Assembly (NCBI RefSeq): GCF_963576615.1
Contig: NC_088715.1
Span: 65,051,981-65,115,980, forward strand
Origin: Watersipora subatra
Lineage: Eukaryota; Bryozoa; Gymnolaemata; Cheilostomatida; Watersiporidae
DNA: 64,000 bases
Reading direction: 5' to 3'
Shown here: positions 14,001 to 26,500 of the stretch, one piece after another
How positions within the stretch are numbered: position 1 is the stretch's first letter
How the letters are laid out: every line of letters starts with the position of its first letter
The notes under the pieces: model-generated
Seen by the model: only the letters and a program-made list of their open reading frames with translations
Told to the model about the DNA's origin: nothing
Database searches by the model: none
Program-made: the position numbers and the translations under genes

Positions 14001-16840
14001 GGAAAACAGAACATGATAATATACACAAGAGTAAAAGGGTATATAATACAGTTATACCATGACTTATAATCACATCAAAATACTTACAATATTTTTGATA
14101 TGTAACAGAAAACTTCTGCTATACAGAAAGAATTTTCAGCATAGCATGTCCAGACATGTCGATGTCCAGCCTGTAACCTCCAGCATATCATGTCTAGCCA
14201 TGTCCAACATAGCGTGTCCAGACATGTCCAAGATAGCATGTCCAGACATGTCCAACATACCATGTCCAGACATATCCAACATAGTATGCCCACACATATC
14301 CAACATACCATGTTCAGACATGTCTAACATACCATGTCCAGTCATATCCAACATAGCATGTCCAGACATATCCAACATACCATGTCCTGACATGTCTGAC
14401 ATAGCGTGTCCAGACATGTCCAACATACCATGTCCAGACATATCCAACATACCATGCCCAGATATGTCCAACATAGCATGCTCAGACATTTCCAACATAC
14501 CATGTCCAGACATGTCCAACATAGCATGTCCAGACGTCTGACATAGCGTGTCCAAAATGTCTTAAAACATTACAGTTTGCTAATTAAAAATAGAAAAGCC
14601 AGTTGAGTTTGAAAATAAAACATAAAAATTTCAATAGAATTTATAAATTGACTTAATTTAAACCATATTCACTATTAATTAAATTAAGTTGCGCTGTGTA
14701 TCATTAGTTTTACATAAATCATTTGTGTAAATCTTATATATGATTATTTAGAGCATTGTTCATTATTTGTTGAACTCCGAAGCAAATTAGTTGACATACA
14801 ATGTATTATTGTAAAAATATTTGAGTGAACATAACAGGTTTTATATACTGAATACAGCAAATATGGAACTGAGTTCATTTGAAGGGAGAGGTTTTACTGT
14901 AGTATATAGATGTTTAACTGTAATTTGTAGAGCTTTGACTGTAGTGTGTAGAGGTTTGACTGTAGGATATAGAAGCTTGACTGTAGTATGTAGATGTTTG
15001 ACTGTAATATTTGGAGGTTTGACAGTAATATGTAGAGGTTTGACTGTAGTATGTAGAGGTTAGACTGTAGCATGTAGAGGTTTGACTGTAATATGTAGAA
15101 GTTTGACTGTAGTATGTAGAAGATTGACTGTAATATTTAGAGGTTTGACTGTAGTATGTAGATGTTTGACTGTAATATTTGGAGGTTTGACTGTGGTATG
15201 TAGAGGTTTGACTGTAGTATGTAGAGGTTAGACTGTAGCATGTAAAGGTTTGACTGTAATATGTAGAAGTTTGACTGTAGTATGTAGAAGATTGACTGTA
15301 ATATTTAGAGGTTTGACTGTAGTATGTAGAGGTTTGACTGTGATATTTAGAGGTTTGACTGTGGTATGTAGAGGTTTGACTGTAATATTTAGAGGTTTGA
15401 CTGTAGTATGTAGAGGTTTGACTGTGATATTTAGAAGTTTGACTGTGGTATGTAGAGGTTTGACTAATATTCAGAGGTTTGACTGTGGTATGTAGAGGTT
15501 TGACTGTAGTATGTGACACTTGAGACTGTTTTTTGTGACACACAAAACTATTAGTTTGACACCTGAGGCTGTGACACAACTGTTATTGTGGCATCCCTAA
15601 CTTTGATTTATGCATTTACAATCTTATCTTTACGATTTACAATATTTTACAATTTACGATCACACACTCATGTTTTCACCTATGCTGCCGCAGCTACTCC
15701 AAGAGTCATCACTGTGAATCGACCAACCGTAAGTGCTGCCTACTTTACTGCCTACTTTACAGGTTCATCATTTGCTTGTTGCTACAATGCTAACTATACG
15801 TGTATATACAATGCTAACTATGTGTATATTCAATACTAACTATACGTGTATATACAATACTAACTATCTATGTGTATATACAATGATAACTATATGTGTA
15901 TATACAATGCTAACTATATGTGTATATACAATGCTAACTATACGTGTATATACAATGCTAACTATACGTGTATATACAATGCTAACTATGTGTATATTCA
16001 ATACTAACTATACGTGTATATACAATACTAACTATCTATGTGTATATACAATGATAACTATATGTGTATATACAATGCTAACTGTATTTGTATATACAAT
16101 ACGAACTATATGTGTATATACAATGCTAACTGTATGTGTATATATTCTAATGCTGTGATGACTTGATAGCAAGGTGTGCTGCTGGTATTGAGTGGTCACA
16201 TATATTTGTCATGGCTACATACGCTTACCAAATGTGTAGTTTTTGGTAGGCATATGGTGTTCTATTTTGGTCTTAGTAATTAGTTTCTTTCAAACTAAAA
16301 GAAGAGTGGATTAGGCGCAAACATACCACCCTTTTTCATTGCTTAGAAGAAAAGACAAACTTAAAAGCTGCACTCTTTCTGTTGCACAGCGTTCTGAAGG
16401 ACATGAGCAGACAACTTTTTATATTGCACAGCAGTACATTATCTTAGTCATAACTTATCAATATTCTAAAATTTATCCAGGGGTCGAGCGTTCAGTGAGC
16501 ATTCCTTTATCATCAGCGGTTCAAAGTCTATGTATTGCTATTACTCTGTTCATAACACCCAGCATTTGTGAGTTGAAACACAACAAATCATTTGACAATC
16601 AACTATCTAAATGTTGCATCTTGACCTTGTTTGCGTAGCTGTGCCTCAGGCAAGTGCGAGGACTCACAACAAGCTATGTCAAAGTCTGTATGTCTGTATT
16701 TCTGATTACAGACAGCCACTCCACGAACTACTAGAAGGATCGCCCAGCAACAAGACAGCTCATCTACTACTCTGGAGAGCTCATTCGCACCTTTTCTCTG
16801 CATGGTGCTTTTGTCTCTCCTCTGCAAATGGCTCGTTTAA
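2084..16840 (+). CDS. Cysteine-rich, probably GPI-anchored secreted protein (spliced, 5' end not found)
   Basis: Eight exons chain in phase: 2084-2220, 4052-4153, 4604-4729, 5757-5930, 10504-10662, 11358-11634, 15694-15728 and 16712-16840 (TAA at 16838). All acceptors are AG. Donors are GTGAGT, GTCATT (weak, at 4154), GTGAGT, GTATGT, GTAAAG, GTAAGT and GTAAGT. They give 378 residues without an N-terminus. About the first 270 residues are polar and probably mostly helical, with roughly 16 cysteines including spaced pairs (VPC..RDC, RSLC..ENTC). Then follows a Pro/Thr/Ser-rich linker (TTRPIPQPISTPP). The last exon encodes a Ser/Thr-rich stretch and a hydrophobic tail (FLCMVLLSLLCKWLV) ending at the stop, as in GPI-anchor signals. 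The exon at 15694 is only 35 bp. I do not recognise the family; secretion is inferred from cysteines and tail because no signal peptide was found. Intron 4 (5931-10503) is mostly a donor-derived minisatellite. The gene is convergent with TMEM164. Confidence 0.82.
2507..2961. repeat. 24-bp minisatellite, about 19 copies
   Basis: The unit contains GGTACC and ACTAGT palindromes (GTACCACTAGTCGTACTTGT plus CTAG). Copies are nearly identical apart from the outermost ones. The period is a multiple of three, so an artefactual eight-residue peptide repeat (VVPRQVRL) is open on the minus strand. It lies in intron 1 of the cysteine-rich gene. Confidence 0.97.
2990..3350. other. GC-rich island with degenerate GGCCGG repeats
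   Basis: A sharply bounded stretch of high GC content sits inside an AT-rich intron. GCCGGC/GGCCGG and ACCGGCCACTAAGCC-like phrases recur loosely every 30-40 bp, suggesting a decayed tandem repeat or the remnant of a foreign element. No coding potential is convincing on either strand. The sequence to about 3540 returns to AT-rich and shows nothing clear. Confidence 0.55.
4866..5487. repeat. 21-bp minisatellite, about 29 copies
   Basis: The unit is CATGTAGGTGCAATATAGTG plus G, with many point variants (GCAGT/GCAAT, TAGTGG/TTGTGG). It is open in several frames on both strands because the period is 7 codons; these are not genes. It lies in intron 3 of the cysteine-rich gene. Confidence 0.97.
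5922..9546 (+). repeat. 26-bp splice-donor minisatellite, about 139 copies
   Basis: The first unit overlaps the end of exon 5757-5930: exon bases GATCACTGG (5922-5930) followed by donor GTATGTTGAGG. Every later unit repeats GATCACTGG or GATCACTAG directly followed by GTATGT, then TTGAGGCCGTGA or variants (GCGG, AAACC, GCTG). So nearly every copy keeps a donor consensus in sense orientation. Longer blocks are duplicated too: rare variants recur about 260 bp apart (CGGGAGATC near 9194 and 9454; GAATCCGTGAG near 9240 and 9500). It fills roughly four-fifths of this 4.57-kb intron. Confidence 0.97.
9560..10400. mobile_element. TIR/foldback element (family C) containing a 34-bp array
   Basis: Left arm near 9575-9640 (ATTTTATCAGAAATTATTGA, TTTTTCTATCATTTCTGAT) and right arm near 10318-10385 are inverted copies of each other. 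Similar arms occur at 27480-27880. The centre holds a minisatellite. There is no coding region. The element directly follows the end of the 26-bp array. Exact ends are not resolved. Confidence 0.7.
9741..10166. repeat. 34-bp minisatellite, about 12 copies
   Basis: The unit contains AGCTAGTAGTTAATATTGGC followed by TATTAGTAGTCAAT with minor variants. It lies in the centre of the foldback element at 9560-10400. Confidence 0.95.
10862..11212. repeat. 56-bp minisatellite, about 6 copies
   Basis: Repeats of GGGTGGTCTGTGGGTACGGA followed by GATGAACTACTGG and CTATTACTACTTTAGTAATA, in intron 5 of the cysteine-rich gene. Confidence 0.93.
12246..13686. repeat. 20-bp minisatellite, 72 copies, two variant blocks
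   Basis: The unit is CAGTCGAATCAGCAGAAATG. It has no stop in any of the three + frames and, because 20 is not a multiple of 3, each frame encodes the same 20-residue cycle. About the first 26 copies carry AAATG and all later ones AAACG, switching once near 12766. Only single copies deviate otherwise (GGAG near 12619, AAAAA near 13101). It lies in intron 6 of the cysteine-rich gene. The 509-, 489- and 463-residue frames here are artefacts. Confidence 0.97.
13741..13900. repeat. 80-bp tandem duplication with internal hairpin
   Basis: Two nearly identical 80-bp copies, each containing the inverted repeat GAGGATTTGTATCCTC. Confidence 0.9.
14139..14552. repeat. 24-bp minisatellite, about 17 copies
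   Basis: The unit is CATGTCCAGACATGTCCAAC plus ATAG/ATAC. Each unit contains the palindrome ACATGT or relatives (CATGTCnnGACATG). Open frames on both strands follow from the 8-codon period. Confidence 0.95.
14893..15515. repeat. 21-bp minisatellite with higher-order repeat
   Basis: The unit is GGTTTGACTGTAGTATGTAG plus A. A marked run (AGGTTAGACTGTAGCATGTA and its neighbours) occurs at about 15058 and again about 15226, a 168-bp (8-unit) higher-order period. Intron 6 of the cysteine-rich gene. Confidence 0.95.
15786..16146. repeat. 24-bp minisatellite with higher-order repeat
   Basis: The unit is CAATGCTAACTATATGTGTA plus TATA. A block of variants starting near 15809 recurs near 15979. Intron 7 of the cysteine-rich gene. 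Confidence 0.94.
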
Positions 16841-16969
16841 GAGAGCTATCAGAAACTTTATTCATTCATTCGCTTGCATCTATGTTTATTTCAAGAATAA
16901 TGATAATTATCAGGATTTCATGAAAATATTCATACTATTGCACAAAAAAGCGAAGATTGCACAAAGAAT

Positions 16970-16975
16970 AATAAA
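16970..16975 (+). terminator. Possible poly(A) signal of the cysteine-rich gene
   Basis: AATAAA lies 130 bp after the TAA at 16838-16840 and before the convergent TMEM164 end at 17574. The position is plausible; no other support. Confidence 0.4.
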
Positions 16976-17573
16976 TAAGTGGACCATAGGCTATGATAGG
17001 CTTGACTGTTAGTGTGAAGCGTATTATAAACTTAGAATTCCTAAAGACAGTCAAAAACAACGTTTGATAAGTCGAGATGATCTACTTAATGGTAGACCAG
17101 GTAGGTTATAAAGAAATCTTAAAAGATATGTCGACGGAGTTGCAGTTCCTACGAGATCTATCGTTCATCCGATTGGATGCATCTATTCTAAGAAATTGTG
17201 AGAGTTCAACGGCTACCGTTCCTACATGCATAATAGATGATAAATTAATACTCGGGCTATTTGTCCATTTATGATGAACAAACCAGTTAAGTTTGAAACC
17301 TAAATACAAAAAATAACTTCTAAAGAAATAGGTGCATGCACACAGGGGGCCGGTAGGACAAGGAGCTAAGGCTTTCGTGTTGGTCAAGAACAAGTTGCTT
17401 TAGCGAGTTTGCTTGCTTGACTGGAAATGAAATTTGAGTAACATTTTACATGCTAAAAAGTTCAGACACAAAACAATGTCAAGTGAATATCAACAAGCAG
17501 CAACCACAACCTTGCCGCTAACAGAGCAGCAAAGGTCGTGATGGATGACCCCCGCCAACAAATAACGTATATA

Positions 17574-20500
17574 TTAATCGCTCTTGGTCGCGTGTCCATT
17601 TGTGGCCGCTGTTCCATTGACTAATATTGTGGGATTTGATATCCCATTGGCCGGTTCGAGTGAGGTACTCCGGTTGTGTTGTGTGTAGCTGCAGGCTCGC
17701 AGCTTGTCAATGACTTTCAAAGAGAGGTAAGTGTAGAGTTTGCCAAAGCCTAGTATACAGACAGCGCAGTGGCCCATCGCTATCAGTCGGTAGAATCGGC
17801 CATAAAAAGGGTCGGATATCGCCGGACAGACCATGTTGTTGAGGTTGACTTCCGTGAGCTGCAATGAGAATAAGCAATTGCTAGAGAAGCAAATGATGGA
17901 GCAGCACGCAGAGCAGAGTCGATATCTAGACAGCCTTAAGCAGGTGAATCTATTCTTGGTGAGTGGAAAAGACTAACCAGTGAAATAGCCAATGATAGGT
18001 TCTGACTTTCACTCATGAATACCACTTTTATATATGGACGTATGAATACTACCACATATGGACATATGAATACTAGCATATATGGACACGTTTAGGGATA
18101 AAAATTCTTACTCATAATTAATTTTTAAATAAAATTGATGTCTTAAGCATTAATTATTATAGTTAGCTATTTTAAATCTGAATCCTAACAGCTAAAAGTA
18201 AACATTTAAATTCTATTGGCTACAAGAAACATATTTCAATTCTATTGGCTACAAGTAAACATTTGAAATCTATTGGCTACGAGAAAACATATTTGAATTC
18301 TAACGACTGAGAGTAAGCATACATGTATGTGCTATTCCTATTGGCTACAGATAAACAAATGATACAATGAAAGAATCTAGCATAAACAAGTAAAACGCAT
18401 GGCAATTTCTATAGGAGTTCTAAGACAATGTTATCATTGTCTATGATTATGTTATGATTGTAAAACTTAGTTTTAGGCATATTGGCCAGCAGCAACAGAA
18501 TGATTAGAGTTGGTCCTACTCACAATGCATAGCCCTTGAACAGGGATCCAGTAGATAAAGTAGAGAATACCGAGAGCCATGACAGACCAGCCCCACTCTT
18601 TGAAAGGTTCTGTAGTGTAGGGGCCTGCAAGCAATTATGAAAGGTTACAGAGCTAGTGTAGGATGTACTCTTGATGCCGAGAAGTGAACAATAGCGATAC
18701 ATAGATAAAAGGACTCACCTCTTTGGTAGAGAAGGATGATAGGTATGGTAACTATCATGATATGCTGAACCCAGTATATGACCACTTCAAATGTAAGCTA
18801 AAAGCGCATAAAGACACATTAGTTTTATATTAGTTTTATATTAGTTTTGTGGTAATAAAACTAACAATAAACAAACTCGAACAGACATTCTACATGTTTT
18901 CAGCCAAGTTCATGACTTTTTATAGCAACCGATATCCTGGCGGCGTGGCCCACCGTGAGAGATCGGCAGGTACAATAACTTGCACCAAAGTGGTCAGTTA
19001 GGGCACTCGGTAGATCGATAGGCAACCAACCAATATCCTGGCGGCGTGGCCCACCGTGAGAGATCGGCAGGTACAATAACTTGCACCAAAGTGGTCAGTT
19101 AAGGCACTCGGTAGATTGATAGGCAACAAAGCCGAAAGTTGGGAGTCTGAGCCGGTTGAAAGCAAACTTATTTCCTAACATTTAAGCGTGGCTTTAAGCA
19201 GACGGAGACCAAACTTATTATAGTAAATATTTTCCAGCTTCATCTGTTGAACAAGCCTTGCGAATAGAAGTACATTGATATAGGCAACTTTTCATGCATT
19301 TCACATTTTTATGCAAATACTTAACAAGCCTTGTGAAAACACGATGCCACCTACTGGTTCCTCACAAATCTACCAAAAACCTCTTCATCAAAAATAGCAT
19401 TACAGGAAGAAATACTGAGAGTATAACTTAAGCTATCCTAGGGCTAAGGATCTCTGATAGAGTTGGAGAATAAATGGAAGATTGCGATACCAAATGCTCA
19501 TGACACCCGTACCGCTCAGACAGAGAGCTCAGCAACACCAGAAGCTATGCAAACACCTAGCATTAGTAGACACGGTGCATGCATAGCACAGTTCTATTTC
19601 ACTGATGTCTATGTCTATAAGCTTACAAGCCTAAAGACAGCAAAAGGAGACTTCGCGATACTAAAGCAAAGTGAAGTCAGCCCTCTACATCGATTCTAGA
19701 CTTCATGGACAGAGAATAGATAGCACTAAACTGCTGAATATTGTAAAAGATTTTACAAACAAGATGGTGGTCTTAAAATCTTTGGTCACATAGTGATATC
19801 CTAATTACTACTAGCGTCAAAAACAGAGGGTATATAAAAACTATCAATCACTTTTTAAAACTCTGGAGTTGCAAGTTTATGGCTGTCACCAGGTTGTTCA
19901 ACAAGCTGGTTGATTGGTTGTTGGAATACGAGTCAATTTATTGCATGTTAAACAGAGTAACTACACTGAGTAATACCTGAAATACTGCCTCTCAGTTAAA
20001 TCATATACTGATAAACTACTGTAAAACCTCTAATTAAACGCCACGGCGCTCTATTAGAGGTTTTACGGTAGATCCTTTCTAGAAAATTCTAGAACGAACA
20101 TAAACAGTCCAGAAAGATCTAAGAAACTCGGGAGGATTTAGAAAAAAAACAAACACAGAGCATGTACGAGTTAGGCAGAAGGCATGCGGAGGGCAGCTTT
20201 ACATGTAGATTATGTTACACAAGCAAACACAAAAAGTAAACAAACAGTTGAAAAAGCAAACAAACGATGAACATACATATACATTACAAGTACATGACAC
20301 ACACATCTAAACAGAAATTGTGACATGAGCTTATCTCCTAGCATTTTGATTAAACTGCGCAATTCTGTTTTTTTCAGATACCGGACTTTTTACACTATGA
20401 ATTATCATACTTTCTATAAGTTCGGGTGAATTGCAATACACATATGTAATAGATAAGTGGTCAGGCCAACTGCTAACAGCACTCTACGCTCTAAACGCTC

Positions 20501-23500
20501 TAGTTATAATACTCTAGTTAGTTATATATAAATACATAACTATAATTATAATAATTATATATATACATATATATATATATTTTCTATACAAATGTTTGAT
20601 TAAAGCTATTGCACAAAGTTTACTAAGAAAAATTGGATAATATGACGAGGTAACCGTACATTTATAGTGGCTGGTATTGAATTATTTAATTTTATGGCAA
20701 CGTAACAAAAGCAAGTTTACTGAACTTACCATAACCATTCGAGATGAATTTTAACAACGATGAAAGTATTTCGTCTCGAAACAATTGTAGTTCAATGATA
20801 GATCTCATTAGAAAAAAAGTTTTTGGTTTGTTTTGCTGGAGTATTATATATCTTTAGATAAAGCAAAAACTTGGCCATACAAGATTGAAAGTGTCAACAA
20901 AATAACTTCTTTTATCAAAAAGGGGAGAGTTGCCCTTCCCTACCAGACATCATTGGCAACTAACCAAGTTAAACCAGCGAAAAGCCACAAAAATACAGCA
21001 CACAGTTGTCCTTTCAGTCACAGGTAAGCATTTATATCTGTCAGAGCACCCATCAGCGACCTTGAAACTACACTAAAAGTAGTTACTAGCTCTAAAGTGG
21101 AAATTAATAATGGCCAATAAAAACAGTGAAATGACAGCCAGAAAAGAGAGAGGGGGGATGGAAAGAAAGTAATGACAAATTATGGGCCAGTAGCTCTGTA
21201 CAAAGAGAGGAAGTTGATAATTATATGTGAACGCTAGTCGACGTCTATAGATAGACATACCAGTTATAAATAGAGATACTAGGAGTGGATACAGATGGAC
21301 AGCTATAGACAGACATACCAGTTATAAATAGAGATATTAGGAGTGGATACAGATGAACAGCTATAGATGGACATACCAGTTATAAATAGAGATACTAGGA
21401 GTGGATACAGATGGACAGCTATAGATAGACATACCAGTTATAAATAGAGATACTAGGAGTGGATACAGATGGACAGCTATAGATAGATGTACCAGTTATA
21501 AATAGAGATATTAGGAGTGGATACAGATGAACAGCTATATATGGACATACCAGTTATAAATAGAGACACTAGGAGTGGATACAGATGGACAGCTATAGAT
21601 AGATGTACCAGTTATAAATAGAGATACTAGGAGTGGATACCGATGGACAGCTATAGATAGAGATATTAGGAGTGGATACAGATGGACAGCTATAGATAGA
21701 CATACCAGTTATAAATAGAGATACTAGGAGTGGATACAGATGGACAGCTATTAATAGATAGACATACCAGTTATAAATAGAGATACTAGGAGTGAATACA
21801 GATGGACTGCTATAGATAGACATACCAGTTATAAATAGAGATACTAGGAGTGGATACAGATGGACAGCTATAGATAGATGTACCAGTTATAAATAGAGAT
21901 ACTAGGAGTGGATACAGATGGACAGCTATAGATAGATGTACCAGTTATAAATAGAGATACTAGGAGTGGATACAGATGGACAGCAATAGATAGACGTACC
22001 AGTTATAAATAGAGATACTAGGAGTGGATACAGATGGACAGCTATAATAGATAGATGTACCAGTTATAAATAGAGATACTAGGAGTGGATACCGATGGAC
22101 AGCTATAGATAGAGATATTAGGAGTGGATACAGATGGACAGCTATAGATAGACATACCAGTTATAAATAGAGATACTAGGAGTGGATACAGATGGACAGC
22201 TATAGATAGACATACCAGTTATAAATAGAGATACTAGGAGTGAATACAGATGGACTGCTATAGATAGACATACCAGTTATAAATAGAGATACTAGGAGTG
22301 GATACAGATGGACAGCTATAGATAGATGTACCAGTTATAAATAGAGATACTAGGAGTGGATACAGATGGACAGCTATAGATAGATGTACCAGTTATAAAT
22401 AGAGATACTAGGAGTGGATACAGATGGACAGCAATAGATAGACGTACCAGTTATAAATAGAGATACTAGGAGTGGATACAGATGGACAGCTATAATAGAT
22501 AGATGTACCAGTTATAAATAGAGATACTAGGAGTGGATACCGATGGACAGCTATAGATAGAGATATTAGGAGTGGATACAGATGGACAGCTATAGATAGA
22601 CATACCAGTTATAAATAGAGATACTAGGAGTGGATACAGATGGACAGCTATAGATAGACATACCAGTTATAAATAGAGATACTAGGAGTGGATACAGATG
22701 GACAGCTATAGATAGATGTACCAGTTATAAATAGAGATACTAGGAGTGGATACAGATGGACAGCAATAGATAGACGTACCAGTTATAAATAGAGATACTA
22801 GGAGTGGATACAGATGGACAGCTATAATAGATAGATGTACCAGTAATAAATAGAGATACGAGGAGTGGATACAGATGGACAGCTATAAATAGATGTACCA
22901 GTTATAAATAGAGATACTAGGAGTGGATACAGATATAGTGCACAAATAGATGGTGTCAATCTGAGTTAAAGAATAGAGAAAGCATAATATTGTTATGCTT
23001 TATTATTTATCTTGAGTTGTTGACTGATGTTCTAAAAAAGAATCAAGGAGATTGACCAACCAGAAGCTGAGATATAGCCAGCCAAACACAGGTCTACCAA
23101 AAAAACATAAGTGTTTTGGTAATCATCAATATATGACGTATGAAATCGACTCGTGTGCCATTGGTCAATTAAGCCAACTAATGTGCTCTCCTATAACAAT
23201 CACGGCGTTTTAATTGGTTTAATCCCTGGAAGTATAGAACAATCAAATTGGGCCTAACAATCATTGCTCTGAGAATTCCGAACCAGTCCCTCTGACGTGT
23301 AGATTAGTTTTAGCATAGAATAATTACACGCATCTATTATTTCGCAACATTTCGCTATCTTGCTAGTTCAGCTCAGTTTTGTTGTTCTCCTACTTAGCTT
23401 CCCTATTCAGACTCATCTTTAGCGTTGTTCAGATTTTTTAACTATAGCTTATAAATGGAATCAATTAAATCAATCATCAATCTCGATTATCATTTGGAAT

Positions 23501-26500
23501 TTTCTACAAATTATATTAGTTACATCATTTATTCTATACGCAGTTATATTATTATTTTGTGTAATATGCATTATGATTATTATATTAATCATAAAAAATA
23601 ATCATAGATAAGATAATAGATCAATAGAAAAATCAAATCAAAAGTTATCGTTTTCTTTTCTCACAGCAAGAGCAGCACGGTCAAGTTATTCTTTTTAAGA
23701 TTATGGCTGTAGTGAACTTACAGTCTGTTAATAGTGACGATAATCATGAAAATCAACTGATTGCTGCAGTAGATACACAGTAGAAAAATGATGAATGAAC
23801 AAAAAGTCACACTCCCATTTCTTATTCTAAACCAACTGCAAATCGCGGATGTCACATATAGACTATACACGCGCCATTCGTTGAACAGAGGATCTTTGGA
23901 GCATATCCGTGGAGATCGAGTTAAAATTTGAAGCACAATAGTCAAAATCTGCTCTTCTGTTTTGAAAAACCATGGCGAGGGGTTGTGGGCAAATGCCTTT
24001 ACCACACAATGTTTGGTTGATTTTCCTGAGAAACCAGAGCTAGTCTGTAAATTATTTACTATCGCGAGAAGCGTTTCACATCTCGTAGCCAAAACAATCA
24101 TTATACGTAACGGCGGTAAGGGTGCGCAACTCCGACACATGACCATTAAGTCGATTTCATACGTCACAGTTCTCGGGATTTTCGAAGGGTTTTCCTCTGA
24201 TTCTTTATTAGGTAGACCTGTGTTTGGCTGGCTATATCTCAGCTTCTAGTGGGTCAATCTCCTTGATTCTTTTTTTAGAACATCAGTCAACACCTCAAAA
24301 TAACTAATAAAGCATAATAACATTATGCTTTCTCTGTTCTTTAACAAGTTTTTAAATCGGAAAGAGAAGAATGAGAGCGTTAATAATGGCAAACAGACAC
24401 TCTCCTGCTAGCCAAGAAACTGCTGGTGTTATTGAGCCTGCGTTCCTTACCGCATTAGGGGACTAAAGCTATATGGCTACAACAGACAGCATATGCTGCT
24501 GTAAGGAATGCCCAAGGTTGCAATAGTCAGTGACACAACATTAAAGGTTTACTTGCAACAAAATTCACATTACAGTTATTTGGTATCAAAAAGTTCACCA
24601 TGTCTTACCCTGCTGTGTTGTAGGCGCAAAATATGTGGAAATGAGATTGCAAGCGCTTAACTGCTAAAAATTGAACAGCTAATCGCAGCTATCACAAAAA
24701 CGCTGTAGATTGGAAACCCTTTCCAAAACGGCTCAAATAGGATGTAGCTGAACACCATGGCTACTGTTTACACTTTCATGCAACCTCATTCGTCGAGATA
24801 TTTTCACACATATACTTCACGCATTCAATAAAACCATGTCTATCGTCCTTACGCATCATTTTCATTATCGTTGTAATGCTGTCACAATGAGGACTGATAT
24901 CTCAAAACATACCGTAAAAATTCGTTTAATTGTTTTAGTCTTAGCTCAAAGGAGTGCATATCATCCTCTGATATACACGAGTAGCTTGTTGGTCAACTGT
25001 GATAGTCCAAAAAAGGAGTGCATATCATCCTCTGATAAACATGAGCTTGTTGGTCAACTGTGATAGTCCAAAAAAGGAGTGCATATCATCCTCTGATAAA
25101 CATGAGTAGCTTGTTGGTCAACTGTGATAGTCCAAAAAAGCCGCAGAAATTGTCCGCGCCATTTGGCAGAAAGTATGGGTCATATGATCAGATTACGACT
25201 AGATAATTAGACCTGGCTGAAACGAAACTCTAAAGTAGTGAGCATCTCTAATTGATACAGGCCTTCCGGTAGAACCCGAAGTGTTTGTCATAAACTAGTG
25301 CTACGAGACATTTTATGTTGAGCCTTTTATTGGCCTTTAATTTTACGTGATAACATCAGGTGTCAAAACAATAACCAAAATGTTTGAGAACGTCATCAAA
25401 ATAAAGAGATTCCAAACTACGGCGTTTTTTGTGATGGCTGCGATTAACTGTTCGTTTTTAGCTTTAAGAGCTTGTGATCACATTTCCACACATTTTGCAC
25501 CTACAACACAGCAGGGTAAAACATGGTGAACCTTTTGATACCAAATAACTGTAATGTGAATTTTGTTGCAAGTCAACCTTCAAAGGAGAAGAGAGGGACA
25601 GACAACTATTAGCCTGAGGAACTGCTCATATAAGACAGTAGAAGTAAGGGCGGGGGTCACACCGTAATTATCCTTACCATTCGAGTGTTAGTAACCGGAA
25701 GCAAGATAGCAACGACAGCGACGTGCAGCGAATGCATCATCACCCTGAAGACTATGGTAACCCACCTCATCGGGGGTGCTGCCAGCAGTACTATCTGCAA
25801 AAATACAAGCATCTATTCAGGCAATGCTAACAGCTTTAGAACATCGCAAAAAGGTAGATGCGCAGTTTACTACTAGCATTGCCTGAGGTCCTGTAAATGT
25901 CCGCTAAAAACTATGCTTATTTAGAGTCAGTTTTAATCATGAGAGGCTGTTATAGCTGAAGAGGGACCCAGAGTTGTCTTCCCTCGAAAGCAGTTCTGAG
26001 ACACAGCATGCTGCGTCCCTCTGATGTGCCTAAGCTAAACTAGAGAAAGTTCTAAGCAGTATGTAAATGCCTAGCATAATCAAGCATCGTCAGTTTGCAA
26101 TGGTTAAAAACAGACACAAATATGGCTGGTGTTTTCATATTAGAATGAAACCAACATGAATTCAGTGCCCTCTTGTGTGATTAGTATAGTTTGCGAGTCT
26201 CTCATTGACAATAATATGAACGAAAAAAGAAGCACCCCACATCCTTTCCAAAGAGTTGACAGTTCATTAGTTGCCAGCTGTGCTGACACATCTGTTTACT
26301 TCAAAGTCATGGCAGGAGCACGTCTCCCCTATCACAGCCTAATTGTGTCATTGTTTGAGTCATAGTGAGTAGATATACTAACCTGAGTCATAGTGAGTAG
26401 ATGTACTAACCTGAGTCATAGTGAGCAGATGTACTAACCTGAGTCATAGTGAGTAGATGTACTAACCTGAGTCACAGTGAGTAGATGTACTAACCTGAGT

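Noticed and set aside
18929..19130. tRNA gene
   Set aside because: A box-A-like phrase is present, but no box B or cloverleaf can be traced.
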